In this document: piece by piece, positions 8,095 to 16,407 of the stretch | How the letters are laid out: each line of letters opens with the position of its first letter | Position numbering within the stretch: position 1 is the stretch's first letter | Source of the DNA: Streptomyces curacoi | GTDB taxonomy: Bacteria; Actinomycetota; Actinomycetes; Streptomycetales; Streptomycetaceae | DNA: 64,000 nucleotides | Assembly: GCF_001513975.1 (NCBI RefSeq) | Contig: NZ_KQ947990.1 | Coordinates: 422,336-486,335 of the forward strand | Direction: 5' to 3' | Translations under genes and position numbers: made by a program | The notes under the pieces: generated by a model | Database searches by the model: none | The model's input: only the letters and a program-made list of their open reading frames with translations | Told to the model about the DNA's origin: nothing

Positions 8095-9153
8095 TCAGAC
8101 GCCGGCGCTCGTGGGCGAGGTGTCGGCCCCCTCGTCCGTACGACGCCTGCGCACCGCCCAGAAGACCGCGCTGCCCGCGACGACCGTGACACCGACGCCG
8201 ATCACGCCGGCGAGGCCGCCGGACAGACGGGCGTTGTCGATGTCCTTGACGCCGTAGTCGGCGAGCGGGGAGTCGGCGGTGGCGTGCTCCTCGGCGGACT
8301 CGGCGAAGCCCTTGTCCTCGGCGACCTTCTCCAGACCGTCGGGGCTGGCGGAGGCGTAGAAGCTGACGAACCCGGCGAGGACGAGGGAGGTGACCAGGCC
8401 GCCGATCCACAGGGTGCGGCGGGAGGCGCGGGCCGCGGCAGGCTGCCCGGCCGCGGGCGCCGGAGCGTCGACGAGTTCGTCGCCGACCCGCAGTTTCAGC
8501 GGCCGGCGCAGATCACGTGCGCCGTACACGAGGTCCGGCCGTACGGCGATGACGGCGCCGACCGTCAGCGCGGTGATCGCCGCCTCGCCGATGCCGATCA
8601 GCAGGTGGACGCCGACCATGGCGGTGGCGACCTTGCCGATCGACACGTCGGTGGTGCCGCCGATCCAGAACAGGAACGTGAACGCGAGCGCCGCGGCCGG
8701 CACCGACACGAGCGCGGCGACGAAGGAGGCGGCGGTGATCGACCCCCGCGTCCTCGGCAGGACCTTCACCAGGAGACGGAAGACGGCGTAGGCGACGACG
8801 ACGCCGACGACCGCCATGTTGGTGATGTTCACGCCGAGCGCGGTGAGGCCGCCGTCCGCGAAGAGGACACCCTGCATGAGCAGGACGACGGAGATGCACA
8901 GCGCGCCGGTGTAGGGGCCCACGAGGATCGCGGCCAGGGCGCCGCCGAGCAGATGTCCGCTGGTCCCGGCCGCGACCGGGAAGTTCAGCATCTGTACCGC
9001 GAAGATGAACGCGGCGACCAGACCCGCCAGCGGCGCCGTCCGCTCGTCGAGCTCACGGCGCGCGCCGCGCAGGCTCACGGCGACGGCGGCCGCGGCGGCC
9101 ACTCCGGTCGCGACCGAGGTGGGGGCGTCTATGAATCCGTCAGGTACGTGCAC
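8095..9153 (-). CDS. cbiM: CbiM-CbiN fused substrate-binding subunit for cobalt/nickel uptake
   Basis: Seen: 352 residues from GTG 9153. The mature N-terminus reads VHVPDGFIDA; the His two residues into the chain is the metal ligand in CbiM/NikM proteins. A polytopic region to ~residue 210 contains GTSGHLLGGALAA and MQGVLFADGGLTALG. After a Pro/Ala linker there is a C-terminal part with two TM helices around SPDGLEKVAED, the PDGLE domain that replaces CbiN/NikN. Known: such CbiM(N) proteins bind Co2+ or Ni2+. The sequence does not decide which metal. No B12 riboswitch fits in the 169-bp leader; a TTGCAA half-site at 9185-9190 is compatible with nickel-dependent Nur control. Confidence 0.9.
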   Translation of the reverse strand: MHVPDGFIDAPTSVATGVAAAAAVAVSLRGARRELDERTAPLAGLVAAFIFAVQMLNFPVAAGTSGHLLGGALAAILVGPYTGALCISVVLLMQGVLFADGGLTALGVNITNMAVVGVVVAYAVFRLLVKVLPRTRGSITAASFVAALVSVPAAALAFTFLFWIGGTTDVSIGKVATAMVGVHLLIGIGEAAITALTVGAVIAVRPDLVYGARDLRRPLKLRVGDELVDAPAPAAGQPAAARASRRTLWIGGLVTSLVLAGFVSFYASASPDGLEKVAEDKGFAESAEEHATADSPLADYGVKDIDNARLSGGLAGVIGVGVTVVAGSAVFWAVRRRRTDEGADTSPTSAGV

Positions 9154-9174
9154 CGTTCGATGATAGTGGCTTAA

Positions 9175-9190
9175 TGCGAACGGCTTGCAA
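9175..9190. promoter_or_regulatory. Possible Nur-type metal operator upstream of cbiM
   Basis: TGCGAA at 9175-9180 and TTGCAA at 9185-9190 lie four bases apart in the divergent cbiM/ssgE promoter region. Streptomyces Nur boxes are pairs of TTGCAA-like half-sites. Only one half is perfect here and the spacing is one base short of the usual five, so this is tentative. Confidence 0.25.
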
Positions 9191-9322
9191 GAGCGAGGAG
9201 CTTGTGTATCGCACAGGTGAGATACGCCGGTCCCGGGCGGCGCTTTCCGGAAGATATGCGACATTGGAGGGGGAGCGGAGGCACAGCTTTCGCATAGGTC
9301 ACGCAGCGTAAGGGGCCTGCCG

Positions 9323-9682
9323 ATGTCTGCAGTCGAACAGTACGCGCGAGCCCATATCGTCACGGACGCGGACATCCTGGCGGAGGAGCAGGACGCCGTG
9401 CCGGTCATCCTGCGCTACGACCCCGAGATCGACCCCCGCTCGGTGCGGGTGCGGTTGCCCGGCCGTGAGGCACACGAGTGGACGTTCTCGCGTTCCCTGC
9501 TGGAGCAGGGGCTGCGCGCCCCCGCGGGGAGCGGAGAGATACGGGTGTGGCCGTGCGGACGGGTGCAGGCCGTGGTGGAGTTCCACTCCGCGCAGGGGGT
9601 GTCGGTCGTGCAGTTCGAGACGAAGGCCTTGATGAGGTTCCTGCGGCGGACGTATCTGGCCGCCGCACCCGCGCGGCGCTGA
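9323..9682 (+). CDS. ssgE: SsgA-like sporulation/cell-division protein, probably SsgE
   Basis: Seen: 119 residues from ATG 9323, with AGGGG seven bp upstream. It matches the SsgA-like protein family throughout: VPVILRYDPEIDPRSVRVRL, WTFSRSLLEQGL, GEIRVWPCGRVQAVVEF, and a C-terminal FLRRTYLAAAP helix. Known: SALPs are unique to sporulating actinobacteria and guide septum placement, septal peptidoglycan remodelling and spore separation. The SsgE name rests on the recalled position of ssgE beside two PBP genes in S. coelicolor (SCO3156-3158) and on the short length; other SALP members are possible. It converges with the PBP gene, whose stop is four bp away. Confidence 0.85.
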   Translation: MSAVEQYARAHIVTDADILAEEQDAVPVILRYDPEIDPRSVRVRLPGREAHEWTFSRSLLEQGLRAPAGSGEIRVWPCGRVQAVVEFHSAQGVSVVQFETKALMRFLRRTYLAAAPARR

Positions 9683-9685
9683 GAC

Positions 9686-11368
9686 TCAGCCGCCCGTCTT
9701 CAGCAGCGCCGCCACGATCGGCCCCGCCGTCTCCCCACCGTGGCCGGCCGCCTGGACCACACCGGCCGCCGCCAGGTCGCCCCGGTACGCGGTGAACCAG
9801 CCGTTCGGCTTCTTCTGGCCGTCGACCTCCGCCGAGCCGGTCTTCGCGCCGACGTCACCGGTGACCCCGGACATCGCCTCGGCCGCCGTACCGTAGGCCG
9901 CCGTGTAGGCCATCAGTTCCCGCAGCTGCGACAGCGTGGCCGTGGACATGGTGCGGGACGCCGTCGCCGGCTGCCGGCCGTCCACCTCCGGCGAGACCAG
10001 GTACGGCTGCTTGAAGATGCCCTCCTTGACCGTCGCCGAGACCGACGCCATGTTCAGCGGGTTCATCCGCACCCCGCCCTGGCCGATGAGCGAGGCCGCC
10101 ATCTGGGCCTGCGACTGGACCGGGACGGAGCCGTCGAAGGTGGGGACGCCGACGGACCAGTTGTTCAGGGAGAGCCCGAAGACCTGCTGGGCCTGCTTGG
10201 TCAGGCTGTCGTTGTCCAGCTCGGGGGCCTGGCTGATGAAGGCCGTGTTGCAGGAGCGGGCGAAGCTCGCCTTGAACGTGCCGTCCTTGATCTCGAACTT
10301 GTCGTCGTTCTGGAACTTCCACCCGCCGTAGGTGAAGTACTTCGGGCAAGGGTGCTGCTTGTCCGCCGACGCCAGGCCCTTCTCGATCAGCAGCGAGGAG
10401 GTGATGACCTTCATCGTGGAGCCGGGCGCGAGGGAACCCTGGAAGGCGGTGTTGAAGCCCTTCGAGGAGTTGGCGACCGCAAGGATCTCGCCCGTCGACG
10501 GACGCAGCACGACCACCGACGCCCTCGACCTGGCGGCCACCTGCTTCTCCGCCACCGCCTGCAGCGTCGGGCTCAGCGTCGTCTTCAGCGTGCCCGATGT
10601 GCCCTTGCTCAGCTCCAGCAGGGTCTTGTCGGACAGCTCGGCCTTCCTGGACTGCTCGCCCCGGACCACCTGGAGCTCGACGCCCGCCTTGCCGCCGGCC
10701 TTCTCGCCGTACTTCTCGCGCAGCCCGTCCAGGACCGAGCCCAGCGACGGGTACTCGGCCTCGGTCAGGTCGCCGCCGTCCCGGTCGAGCGCCTTGACCG
10801 GCGGGGTGCCGGACTCACCGGTGACGAGCCTGTCGCCGTCCTTCAGGTCGGGGTGGACGACCGCGGAGTGCCACTCGACGAGCGGCTTGCCGTCCTCGGC
10901 CCGCCGGACGACGGTCAGCGCGCTGTCGTACGCGAGCGGCTTGCTGATGCCCTTGTAGGACACCGTGGCCGTCACGGAGAAGGGGACCTTGTCGCCGGTG
11001 CGGGTACCGGCGGTGAGGGTGACGTCCTTGATGTGGGCGTCCTTGGTGTAGCCGGTCAGCAGGGTCCGGGCGGCCTTCGCGTCGTCCGTGGCGGTGGCCG
11101 CCTCGGACACCTTGCCCTGCTGCCAGGCGGTGAGGAACGTCTCGGCCGCGGAGGTGACCTCCTTGGCCGACAGCGGGCCGGTCCTGACCTTCTTCGCCTT
11201 GTCGTCGGCGGAGGAGGCCGCCGTCTGCGTACGGTCCTCGGCCGCCGCTCCGCCGCCGTACAGGGTGTAGACGCCGAAGCCGGCGCCGCCGATGACCACG
11301 GCGATCATCCCGCCGAGCACGGCGGGGTTGGTCTTCCGTCGCTCGGCGACGCGCTTTCTGTTGCCCAC
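9686..11368 (-). CDS. Class B-type penicillin-binding protein (transpeptidase), paralogue 1
   Basis: Seen: 560 residues from GTG 11368. An N-terminal TM anchor occupies ~15-37. Residues ~65-180 form an NTF2-like domain like the N-terminal domain of MecA/PBP2a. The transpeptidase domain has S317-T-M-K320 (SxxK), S372-C-N374 (SxN) and K509-T-G511 (KTG), all intact. Known: such enzymes cross-link peptidoglycan outside the membrane. Context: it lies directly downstream of a second PBP of the same design on the same strand and next to ssgE, so a role in sporulation-associated wall synthesis is a reasonable inference. GGAACGGAAAG precedes the start. Confidence 0.93.
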   Translation of the reverse strand: MGNRKRVAERRKTNPAVLGGMIAVVIGGAGFGVYTLYGGGAAAEDRTQTAASSADDKAKKVRTGPLSAKEVTSAAETFLTAWQQGKVSEAATATDDAKAARTLLTGYTKDAHIKDVTLTAGTRTGDKVPFSVTATVSYKGISKPLAYDSALTVVRRAEDGKPLVEWHSAVVHPDLKDGDRLVTGESGTPPVKALDRDGGDLTEAEYPSLGSVLDGLREKYGEKAGGKAGVELQVVRGEQSRKAELSDKTLLELSKGTSGTLKTTLSPTLQAVAEKQVAARSRASVVVLRPSTGEILAVANSSKGFNTAFQGSLAPGSTMKVITSSLLIEKGLASADKQHPCPKYFTYGGWKFQNDDKFEIKDGTFKASFARSCNTAFISQAPELDNDSLTKQAQQVFGLSLNNWSVGVPTFDGSVPVQSQAQMAASLIGQGGVRMNPLNMASVSATVKEGIFKQPYLVSPEVDGRQPATASRTMSTATLSQLRELMAYTAAYGTAAEAMSGVTGDVGAKTGSAEVDGQKKPNGWFTAYRGDLAAAGVVQAAGHGGETAGPIVAALLKTGG

Positions 11369-11471
11369 TGCTTTCCGTTCCCTCGCGAAATCCCAGGGGT
11401 CCCCGCCGCCCCGCTGCCCTCACGCATAACGACGACGCCCACCCTAGAGTCCCGTCCTGTGGAGGGTGAGT

Positions 11472-13106
11472 TCAGCCGGACGCCCGTAGCACGTCTGCGA
11501 CAATCGGCCCCGCCGCGTCGCCGCCGTGGCCGCCTCCCTGGGACATGGCAGCGGCCGCCACATCATTGCGGAAGCCGGTGAACCAGCTGTCGGAGGTCTT
11601 CTGTCCGTCGACCTCGGCGGACCCGGTCTTGGCGCCGATGTCGCCGGTGAGCCCGGCCATGGCGCGGGTGGCGGTGCCCTGGGGCTGGGTCGCGGTCAGC
11701 CGCATCATCTGCTTCAGCTGGGCGGCGGTGCTCGACCGCAGCCCCTGGGCGGTGGCCAGTTCCCGGTCGTCGAGGTCGGGCGAGACCAGATACGGCTGCC
11801 GGAACTGACCCGTGATCGCCGTGGCCGTCACCGAGGCCATGTTCAGCGGGTTCATCTGGACATCGCCCTGGCCGATGGCGTTGGCCGCGCGGTTGGGGCC
11901 GCCGGAGGCCGGGACGCTGCCGTCGAAGGAGGTGATGCCGGTCTTCCAGTTGTCCCCGCCCAGTCCGAACCGCTCCTCCGACTCGGCCGTGAGCGAGGCG
12001 TCCGAGAGCGGATCCTCGTCCACGAGCTTGATGAAGGCCGTGTTGCAGGAGCGCATGAAGCCGTTAGCGAGGGTGGCGCTCGCGGTCTCGTTCGGTTCCA
12101 GGCCCGGGAGGTTCCGGAAGGTCTGGCTCTGCCAGGTGGCGGTCGGCGGGCAGGGGGCGGGGCCGTTCATCGAGGTCACGCCGTTGTCGATGAGCATCGC
12201 CGCGGTGATGATCTTCATCGTGGAGCCCGGGGCGACCTTGCCCTCGAAGGCCGCGTTCCAGGTGTCGTCGCGGTGGTTCGCCACCGCCAGCACCTCGCCG
12301 GTGCTCGGCTTGAGGGCCACCACCGAGGACTGGGCGTACCGCTTCACCGCCTTCTCGGCCGCCGCCTGCACGCCCGCGCTGAGCGTGGTCTCCAGCTTGC
12401 CGGGCCGGCCCTCGGAGAGGGTCAGCAGCGAGGTGTCCGGCGACTCGTCGGCGTGCCGTACCGCCAGCTCGATGCCGGGCTCGCCGCCCGCCTTGGCGCC
12501 GTACTTCTCGCGCAGCCGGTCCAGGATCGGGCCGAGGGAGGGGTACTTCTCCTTCGTCAGCACGGTGCCGTCGCGGTCGACGGCCTCGATGGGCGGGCTC
12601 GCGGCCTCGCCGGTGACGAGGGTGTCGCCCTTCTTCAGCTGCGGGTGGAGCACGGTCGGCCGCCAGTCGACCAGGGCCCGCCCGGTGGTGAGCCCGCGCA
12701 CCACCGTCAGCCTGCTCTCGTAGCTGAGCGCCTTGGACTTGCCGCCGTAGGACACCTTGGCGTCGACCTTGAAGGGCACGGTGGCGCCCTTGGCCGTGCC
12801 GGGCGTGATCTTCACGCCGGTGATGTGCGCCTGCTCGCGGTAGGACGTCAGCACCGACACGGCGGCCGCGTCGTTGTTCGTGTACGCCGCCGCCCGCGCC
12901 GACTCCCCCTTCTCCCAGGCCGCGAAGAACTTCTGCGTGGTCTCCTCGACCTCGTCACCGCTCGGCGGCCCGCTCTTCGGTGACGCCGCCCCCGTCGCCC
13001 CACCGCCGTTCAGCGCGGACACGATGTTGTACGCGCCGTACCCGGCACCGCCCACCATCACGGCGAACACGCCGCCTATGACGGCGACCTTGACCCCCTT
13101 GGACAT
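11472..13106 (-). CDS. Class B-type penicillin-binding protein (transpeptidase), paralogue 2
   Basis: Seen: 544 residues from ATG 13106, preceded by GGGAGGGG. It has the same architecture as the downstream paralogue: TM anchor ~7-30, NTF2-like domain ~52-165, dimer/linker region, then a transpeptidase with S295-T-M-K298, S353-C-N355 and K493-T-G495. Shared blocks such as VNDRDG-type turns, YPSLG and GQGxVxMNPLNMASV show tandem duplication followed by strong divergence. It carries two cysteines in the insert before SxN (GPAPCPP and SCN), matching PCPK/SCN in the paralogue, possibly an extracytoplasmic disulphide. The 103 bp between the two PBP genes have no clear terminator, so cotranscription is likely. 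Confidence 0.93.
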   Translation of the reverse strand: MSKGVKVAVIGGVFAVMVGGAGYGAYNIVSALNGGGATGAASPKSGPPSGDEVEETTQKFFAAWEKGESARAAAYTNNDAAAVSVLTSYREQAHITGVKITPGTAKGATVPFKVDAKVSYGGKSKALSYESRLTVVRGLTTGRALVDWRPTVLHPQLKKGDTLVTGEAASPPIEAVDRDGTVLTKEKYPSLGPILDRLREKYGAKAGGEPGIELAVRHADESPDTSLLTLSEGRPGKLETTLSAGVQAAAEKAVKRYAQSSVVALKPSTGEVLAVANHRDDTWNAAFEGKVAPGSTMKIITAAMLIDNGVTSMNGPAPCPPTATWQSQTFRNLPGLEPNETASATLANGFMRSCNTAFIKLVDEDPLSDASLTAESEERFGLGGDNWKTGITSFDGSVPASGGPNRAANAIGQGDVQMNPLNMASVTATAITGQFRQPYLVSPDLDDRELATAQGLRSSTAAQLKQMMRLTATQPQGTATRAMAGLTGDIGAKTGSAEVDGQKTSDSWFTGFRNDVAAAAMSQGGGHGGDAAGPIVADVLRASG

Positions 13107-13239
13107 GCGTCCCCTCCCCGTTTCGTCTCCCGCACTGTAAGTGGCATGAGGGAAACCTGTGGAAGGTGTTTTCTTTTTGTTGGCGGTTTGTGGGTGTGGG
13201 AGTGGCCGAGGAGTGCCCGCGGAGGCGATCGGACATGAC

Positions 13240-13280
13240 TGAGCGCTGTGACCGGCCCGACCGGCCGGCCACAGCGCTCA
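13240..13280. terminator. Strong intrinsic terminator hairpin after the small secreted-protein gene
   Basis: TGAGCGCTGTG (13240-13250) pairs perfectly with CACAGCGCTCA (13270-13280); after one A/C mismatch, CCGGCC pairs with GGCCGG around a CGACC loop. It lies 24 bp past the stop of the 73-residue gene and 134 bp upstream of the next PBP start. The symmetry allows bidirectional use. Confidence 0.8.
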
Positions 13281-13303
13281 GCGGAAGACGCCCCTCACAC
13301 CCC

Positions 13304-13525
13304 TCAGAGGACGCCGAAGGGGTTGATGCCGAGGAGGGCGCTGGTGGGAGCCGCCACCGCCAAGGGGATGACCCCGGGCGGGTAGGCGCCCGCGTACGGG
13401 TACACCAGGTACTGCGTGCGCTGGGGAGTCGCGTCGCGGGCGTCGGCGGCGGCGACGGTGGAGGCCGACATGACCGCCGCACCGGCGAGGGCGATGACAG
13501 CAAGTGTCCGTTTAGTCAGGTTCAT
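13304..13525 (-). CDS. Small secreted protein of unknown function
   Basis: Seen: 73 residues from ATG 13525. MNLTKRT, a hydrophobic stretch and the ASTVAAADA cleavage region (cut after ~residue 27) form a clear Sec signal peptide. The mature ~46 residues hold a Tyr/Pro segment (YLVYPYAGAYPPG) and a hydrophobic end (ALLGINPFGVL). It superficially recalls chaplins and other small surface proteins but lacks the chaplin cysteine pattern. An upstream ATG at 13552 would add nine residues before the signal and is less likely. Context: the neighbours are wall-synthesis and protein-mannosylation genes. Function not known. Confidence 0.7.
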   Translation of the reverse strand: MNLTKRTLAVIALAGAAVMSASTVAAADARDATPQRTQYLVYPYAGAYPPGVIPLAVAAPTSALLGINPFGVL

Positions 13526-13563
13526 ACCTGAATGAACGATCACTGACTCCACCTGTTACGCAG

Positions 13564-15306
13564 CTAGACCCAGGTGTCCAGCCACATCCGCGACCGCCAC
13601 TGGTCGATGGGGATCGCCGTGCCCGTGTAGATCGGCCAGAAGTAGATGAAGTTCCAGGCGATCAGCAGCACCAGCACACCCGCGCCCGTGGCCCCCGCCA
13701 CCCTGCGGGTGTCGCCGGCGCGCGGTGGGCCGATGATCGCGCCGAGGAACATGGCCACGGCCAGGCAGAGGAAGGGCAGGAAGACGATGGCGTAGAAGAA
13801 GAAGATCGTGCGCTCCTGGTACAGGAACCAGGGCAGATAGCCGGCCGCCACACCGCAGGCGATGGCCCCGGCCCGCCAGTCGCGGCGGAAGAACCAGCGC
13901 CACAGGACGTACAGGACCGCGAAGGCGGCCACCCACCACAGCAGCGGTGTGCCGATCGCCAGCACCTCGCGCGCGCACTTCTCGCCCGCGTCGACGGGGC
14001 AGCCGTCCTTGCCGGGCAGGGGCGACTCGTAGAAGTACGACACCGGGCGGCCGTCGACGATCCAGCTCCACGGGTTGGACTGGTAGGTGTGCGGGGAGGA
14101 CAGGCCGACGTGGAACTCGTACACCTGGTGCTCGTAGTGCCACAGGCTGAGCCACCAGTCGGGGAACAGCCAGGACCAGTCACTGCTGCGGCCGTCGGCG
14201 GTCGCCCAGTTGCGGTAGTAGCCGCCGGTGCCGTCCGTGGGGGAGAGGATCCAGCCGGTCCAGGACGCGAGGTAGGTGACGATCGCCACCGGCACGGTCG
14301 CCAGGAAGGCGAGGCCCAGGTCGTGCTTGACCACCGCCGCGTACGGGCGGGAGGCGCCGGCGACCTTGCGGGCGCCGACGTCCCAGAGCACCGTCATCAG
14401 GCCGAAGGCGACCAGGAAGTACAGGCCGTTCCACTTGGTGCCGATGGCCAGGCCCAGCATCAGGCCGGCCAGCCAGCGCCAGGGGCGCCATCCGAGGGGC
14501 AGGGTGTCGCCGATGTGCGCGTCGGGGCGGACCCGGCCGTCGGGGTCGGCCGGCAGCGCGGCGGCGAGTTTCGCCCGCGCCCGGTCCCGGTCGATCACCA
14601 GGCAGCCGAACGCGGCCAGCACGAAGAACATCAGCACCCCGTCGAGCAGCGAGGTGCGGGCCATCACGAAGGCCAGCCCGTCCACCGCCATCAGCGTGCC
14701 CGCGAGACAGCCGAGGAAGGTGGAGCGGAAGATGCGGCGGCCGATGCGGCACAGCATCAGGACCGCGAGCGTGCCGAGCAGCGCCGTCATGAACCGCCAG
14801 CCGAACGGGTTGAACCCGAACATCAGCTCGCCGAGCCCGATGACGTACTTGCCGACCGGCGGATGCACGACGTACGCCGCGTCCGTCGGGATCTGGACCT
14901 GGTCGCCCAGCTTCAGGACCAGATCGTTGGCGTTCTTGTCCCAGCTGACCTCGAAGCCGCGGTGGACGAGCGCCCAGGCGTCCTTGGCGTAGTACGTCTC
15001 GTCGAATATCACCGCCTTCGGGCTGCCCAGGTTCCAGAACCGCAGCACCCCCGCCAGCAGCGTCACCAGCAGCGGCCCGCCCCAGCCCGACCAGCGCGTG
15101 ATCCGCTCGGCGAGCGGGCGCGAGACGCCGAGGAACTGCCACATCCGCGGGCTGGGCCGGACGTACGGCGGCACGAGCCGGTCGCGTACGTCGCTTCCGG
15201 CCGCCGCCGTGTAGCCGAATCGGCGCAGCCGCTGCTGCCACGACGGCCGCTGCTCCTGCGGTGCCTGGTCCTGCCGGGTGTCCATGGAGGACGCGGTACT
15301 GGTCAC
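13564..15306 (-). CDS. pmt: Protein O-mannosyltransferase (PMT, GT39)
   Basis: Seen: 580 residues from GTG 15306. Roughly ten to eleven hydrophobic spans are present. The essential acidic pair lies in the first extracytoplasmic loop as FDETYYAKDAW. A further loop contains HPPVGKYVIGLGE, and the SWLLFPDWWLSLW-like region and the C-terminal WNFIYFWPIYTG span match bacterial Pmt proteins. Known: Streptomyces Pmt transfers mannose from polyprenyl phosphomannose to Ser/Thr of proteins exported by Sec. Candidate acceptors in the window include the Ser/Thr-rich LAETG protein at 43.9-44.6 kb. It is divergent from rsmI with 62 bp between starts. Confidence 0.95.
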   Translation of the reverse strand: MTSTASSMDTRQDQAPQEQRPSWQQRLRRFGYTAAAGSDVRDRLVPPYVRPSPRMWQFLGVSRPLAERITRWSGWGGPLLVTLLAGVLRFWNLGSPKAVIFDETYYAKDAWALVHRGFEVSWDKNANDLVLKLGDQVQIPTDAAYVVHPPVGKYVIGLGELMFGFNPFGWRFMTALLGTLAVLMLCRIGRRIFRSTFLGCLAGTLMAVDGLAFVMARTSLLDGVLMFFVLAAFGCLVIDRDRARAKLAAALPADPDGRVRPDAHIGDTLPLGWRPWRWLAGLMLGLAIGTKWNGLYFLVAFGLMTVLWDVGARKVAGASRPYAAVVKHDLGLAFLATVPVAIVTYLASWTGWILSPTDGTGGYYRNWATADGRSSDWSWLFPDWWLSLWHYEHQVYEFHVGLSSPHTYQSNPWSWIVDGRPVSYFYESPLPGKDGCPVDAGEKCAREVLAIGTPLLWWVAAFAVLYVLWRWFFRRDWRAGAIACGVAAGYLPWFLYQERTIFFFYAIVFLPFLCLAVAMFLGAIIGPPRAGDTRRVAGATGAGVLVLLIAWNFIYFWPIYTGTAIPIDQWRSRMWLDTWV

Positions 15307-15368
15307 CGCGCCATCGTAGGGAACACGTCTGTGGGAGTCCCGTGGATGCGCCCTGCGAGGATGGAAAC

Positions 15369-16217
15369 GTGACAGGAACCCTTGTTTTGGCAGGCACCCC
15401 CATCGGCGACAGCGCGGACGCCCCGCCCCGGCTCGCCGAGGAACTGGCCGGTGCGGACGTCGTCGCCGCCGAGGACACCCGCAGGCTGCGGCGGTTGACG
15501 CAGGCGCTCGGGGTGACGCCCAGAGGGCGGATCGTGTCCTACTTCGAGGGCAACGAGTCGGCGCGGACGCCGGAGCTGGTGGCGGAGCTGCTCGGGGGCG
15601 CGCGGGTGCTGCTGGTGACGGACGCCGGGATGCCGTCCGTGTCCGACCCCGGGTACCGCCTGGTCGCCGCGGCTGTCGAGAAGGACATCCGGGTCACGGC
15701 CGTACCCGGCCCGTCCGCCGTGCTCACCGCGCTCGCGCTGTCCGGGCTGCCCGTCGACCGGTTCTGCTTCGAGGGGTTCCTGCCGCGGAAGGCCGGGGAG
15801 CGGCTGTCGCGGCTGCGGGAGGTCGCCGAGGAGCGGCGCACGCTCGTCTACTTCGAGGCACCGCACCGCCTCGACGACACGCTCGCCGCGATGGCCGAGG
15901 TGTTCGGCGCCGAGCGGCGGGCCGCCGTGTGCCGGGAGCTGACCAAGACGTACGAGGAGGTCAGGCGCGGCGGGCTCGGTGAGCTGGCCGCCTGGGCGGC
16001 CGAGGGGGTGCGCGGGGAGATCACCGTCGTGGTCGAGGGGGCGCCCGAGAAGGGGGCCGAGGAGATCGGCGCCGAGGAGCTCGTGCGGCGGGTGCGGGTG
16101 CGGGAGGAGGCGGGGGAGCGGCGCAAGGAGGCGATCGCTGCGGTGGCGGCGGCGGCCGGGGTGCCGAAGAGAGAGGTCTTCGACGCGGTGGTGGCCGCGA
16201 AGAACGCGGGGGCGTGA
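15369..16217 (+). CDS. rsmI: 16S rRNA (cytidine1402-2'-O)-methyltransferase RsmI
   Basis: Seen: 282 residues from GTG 15369, with GAGG eight bp upstream. The tetrapyrrole-methylase-fold motifs are TLVLAGTPIGDSAD (N-terminal), AAEDTRRLRRLT, LVTDAGMPSVSDPG (SAM-binding region) and VPGPSAVLTALALSGLP. Known: RsmI methylates the ribose of C1402 in 16S rRNA, tuning decoding at the P site. The C-terminal Glu/Arg-rich tail (~240-282) is typical. The usual RsmI proline after LVLAGTP and the isoleucine-glycine pair are intact. Confidence 0.95.
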   Translation: MTGTLVLAGTPIGDSADAPPRLAEELAGADVVAAEDTRRLRRLTQALGVTPRGRIVSYFEGNESARTPELVAELLGGARVLLVTDAGMPSVSDPGYRLVAAAVEKDIRVTAVPGPSAVLTALALSGLPVDRFCFEGFLPRKAGERLSRLREVAEERRTLVYFEAPHRLDDTLAAMAEVFGAERRAAVCRELTKTYEEVRRGGLGELAAWAAEGVRGEITVVVEGAPEKGAEEIGAEELVRRVRVREEAGERRKEAIAAVAAAAGVPKREVFDAVVAAKNAGA

Positions 16218-16407
16218 AGTGCCGTGTGAGCAGGGTGTATCTCGGCTGAGCGGGCGCCCCATGGCCGGGTAAAGCCGAGCGGCCGTTGCGGCAAGGAACG
16301 TTCAAATGGGCCCAAACACTCGACAGGTCACGTGCGTCGGCCCCGGCCGCGGAGTCCACTGGACGACGGGACGCAACCCGTTCCACCAGCGGACCACAGG
16401 AGCTGGC

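Noticed and set aside
8092..9174. Long plus-strand frame opposite cbiM
   Set aside because: Antisense shadow of a clear ECF permease gene; its residues are Asp/Gly/Arg-rich and low-complexity, with no motif or ribosome site. Such frames are common in GC-rich DNA.
9154..9322. Cobalamin riboswitch upstream of cbiM
   Set aside because: The gap is only 169 bp, shared by two divergent promoters, and no B12-box sequence was found.
13304..13525. Chaplin gene
   Set aside because: The protein is small, secreted and hydrophobic, but the conserved chaplin cysteines and Gly-Asn motif are absent.
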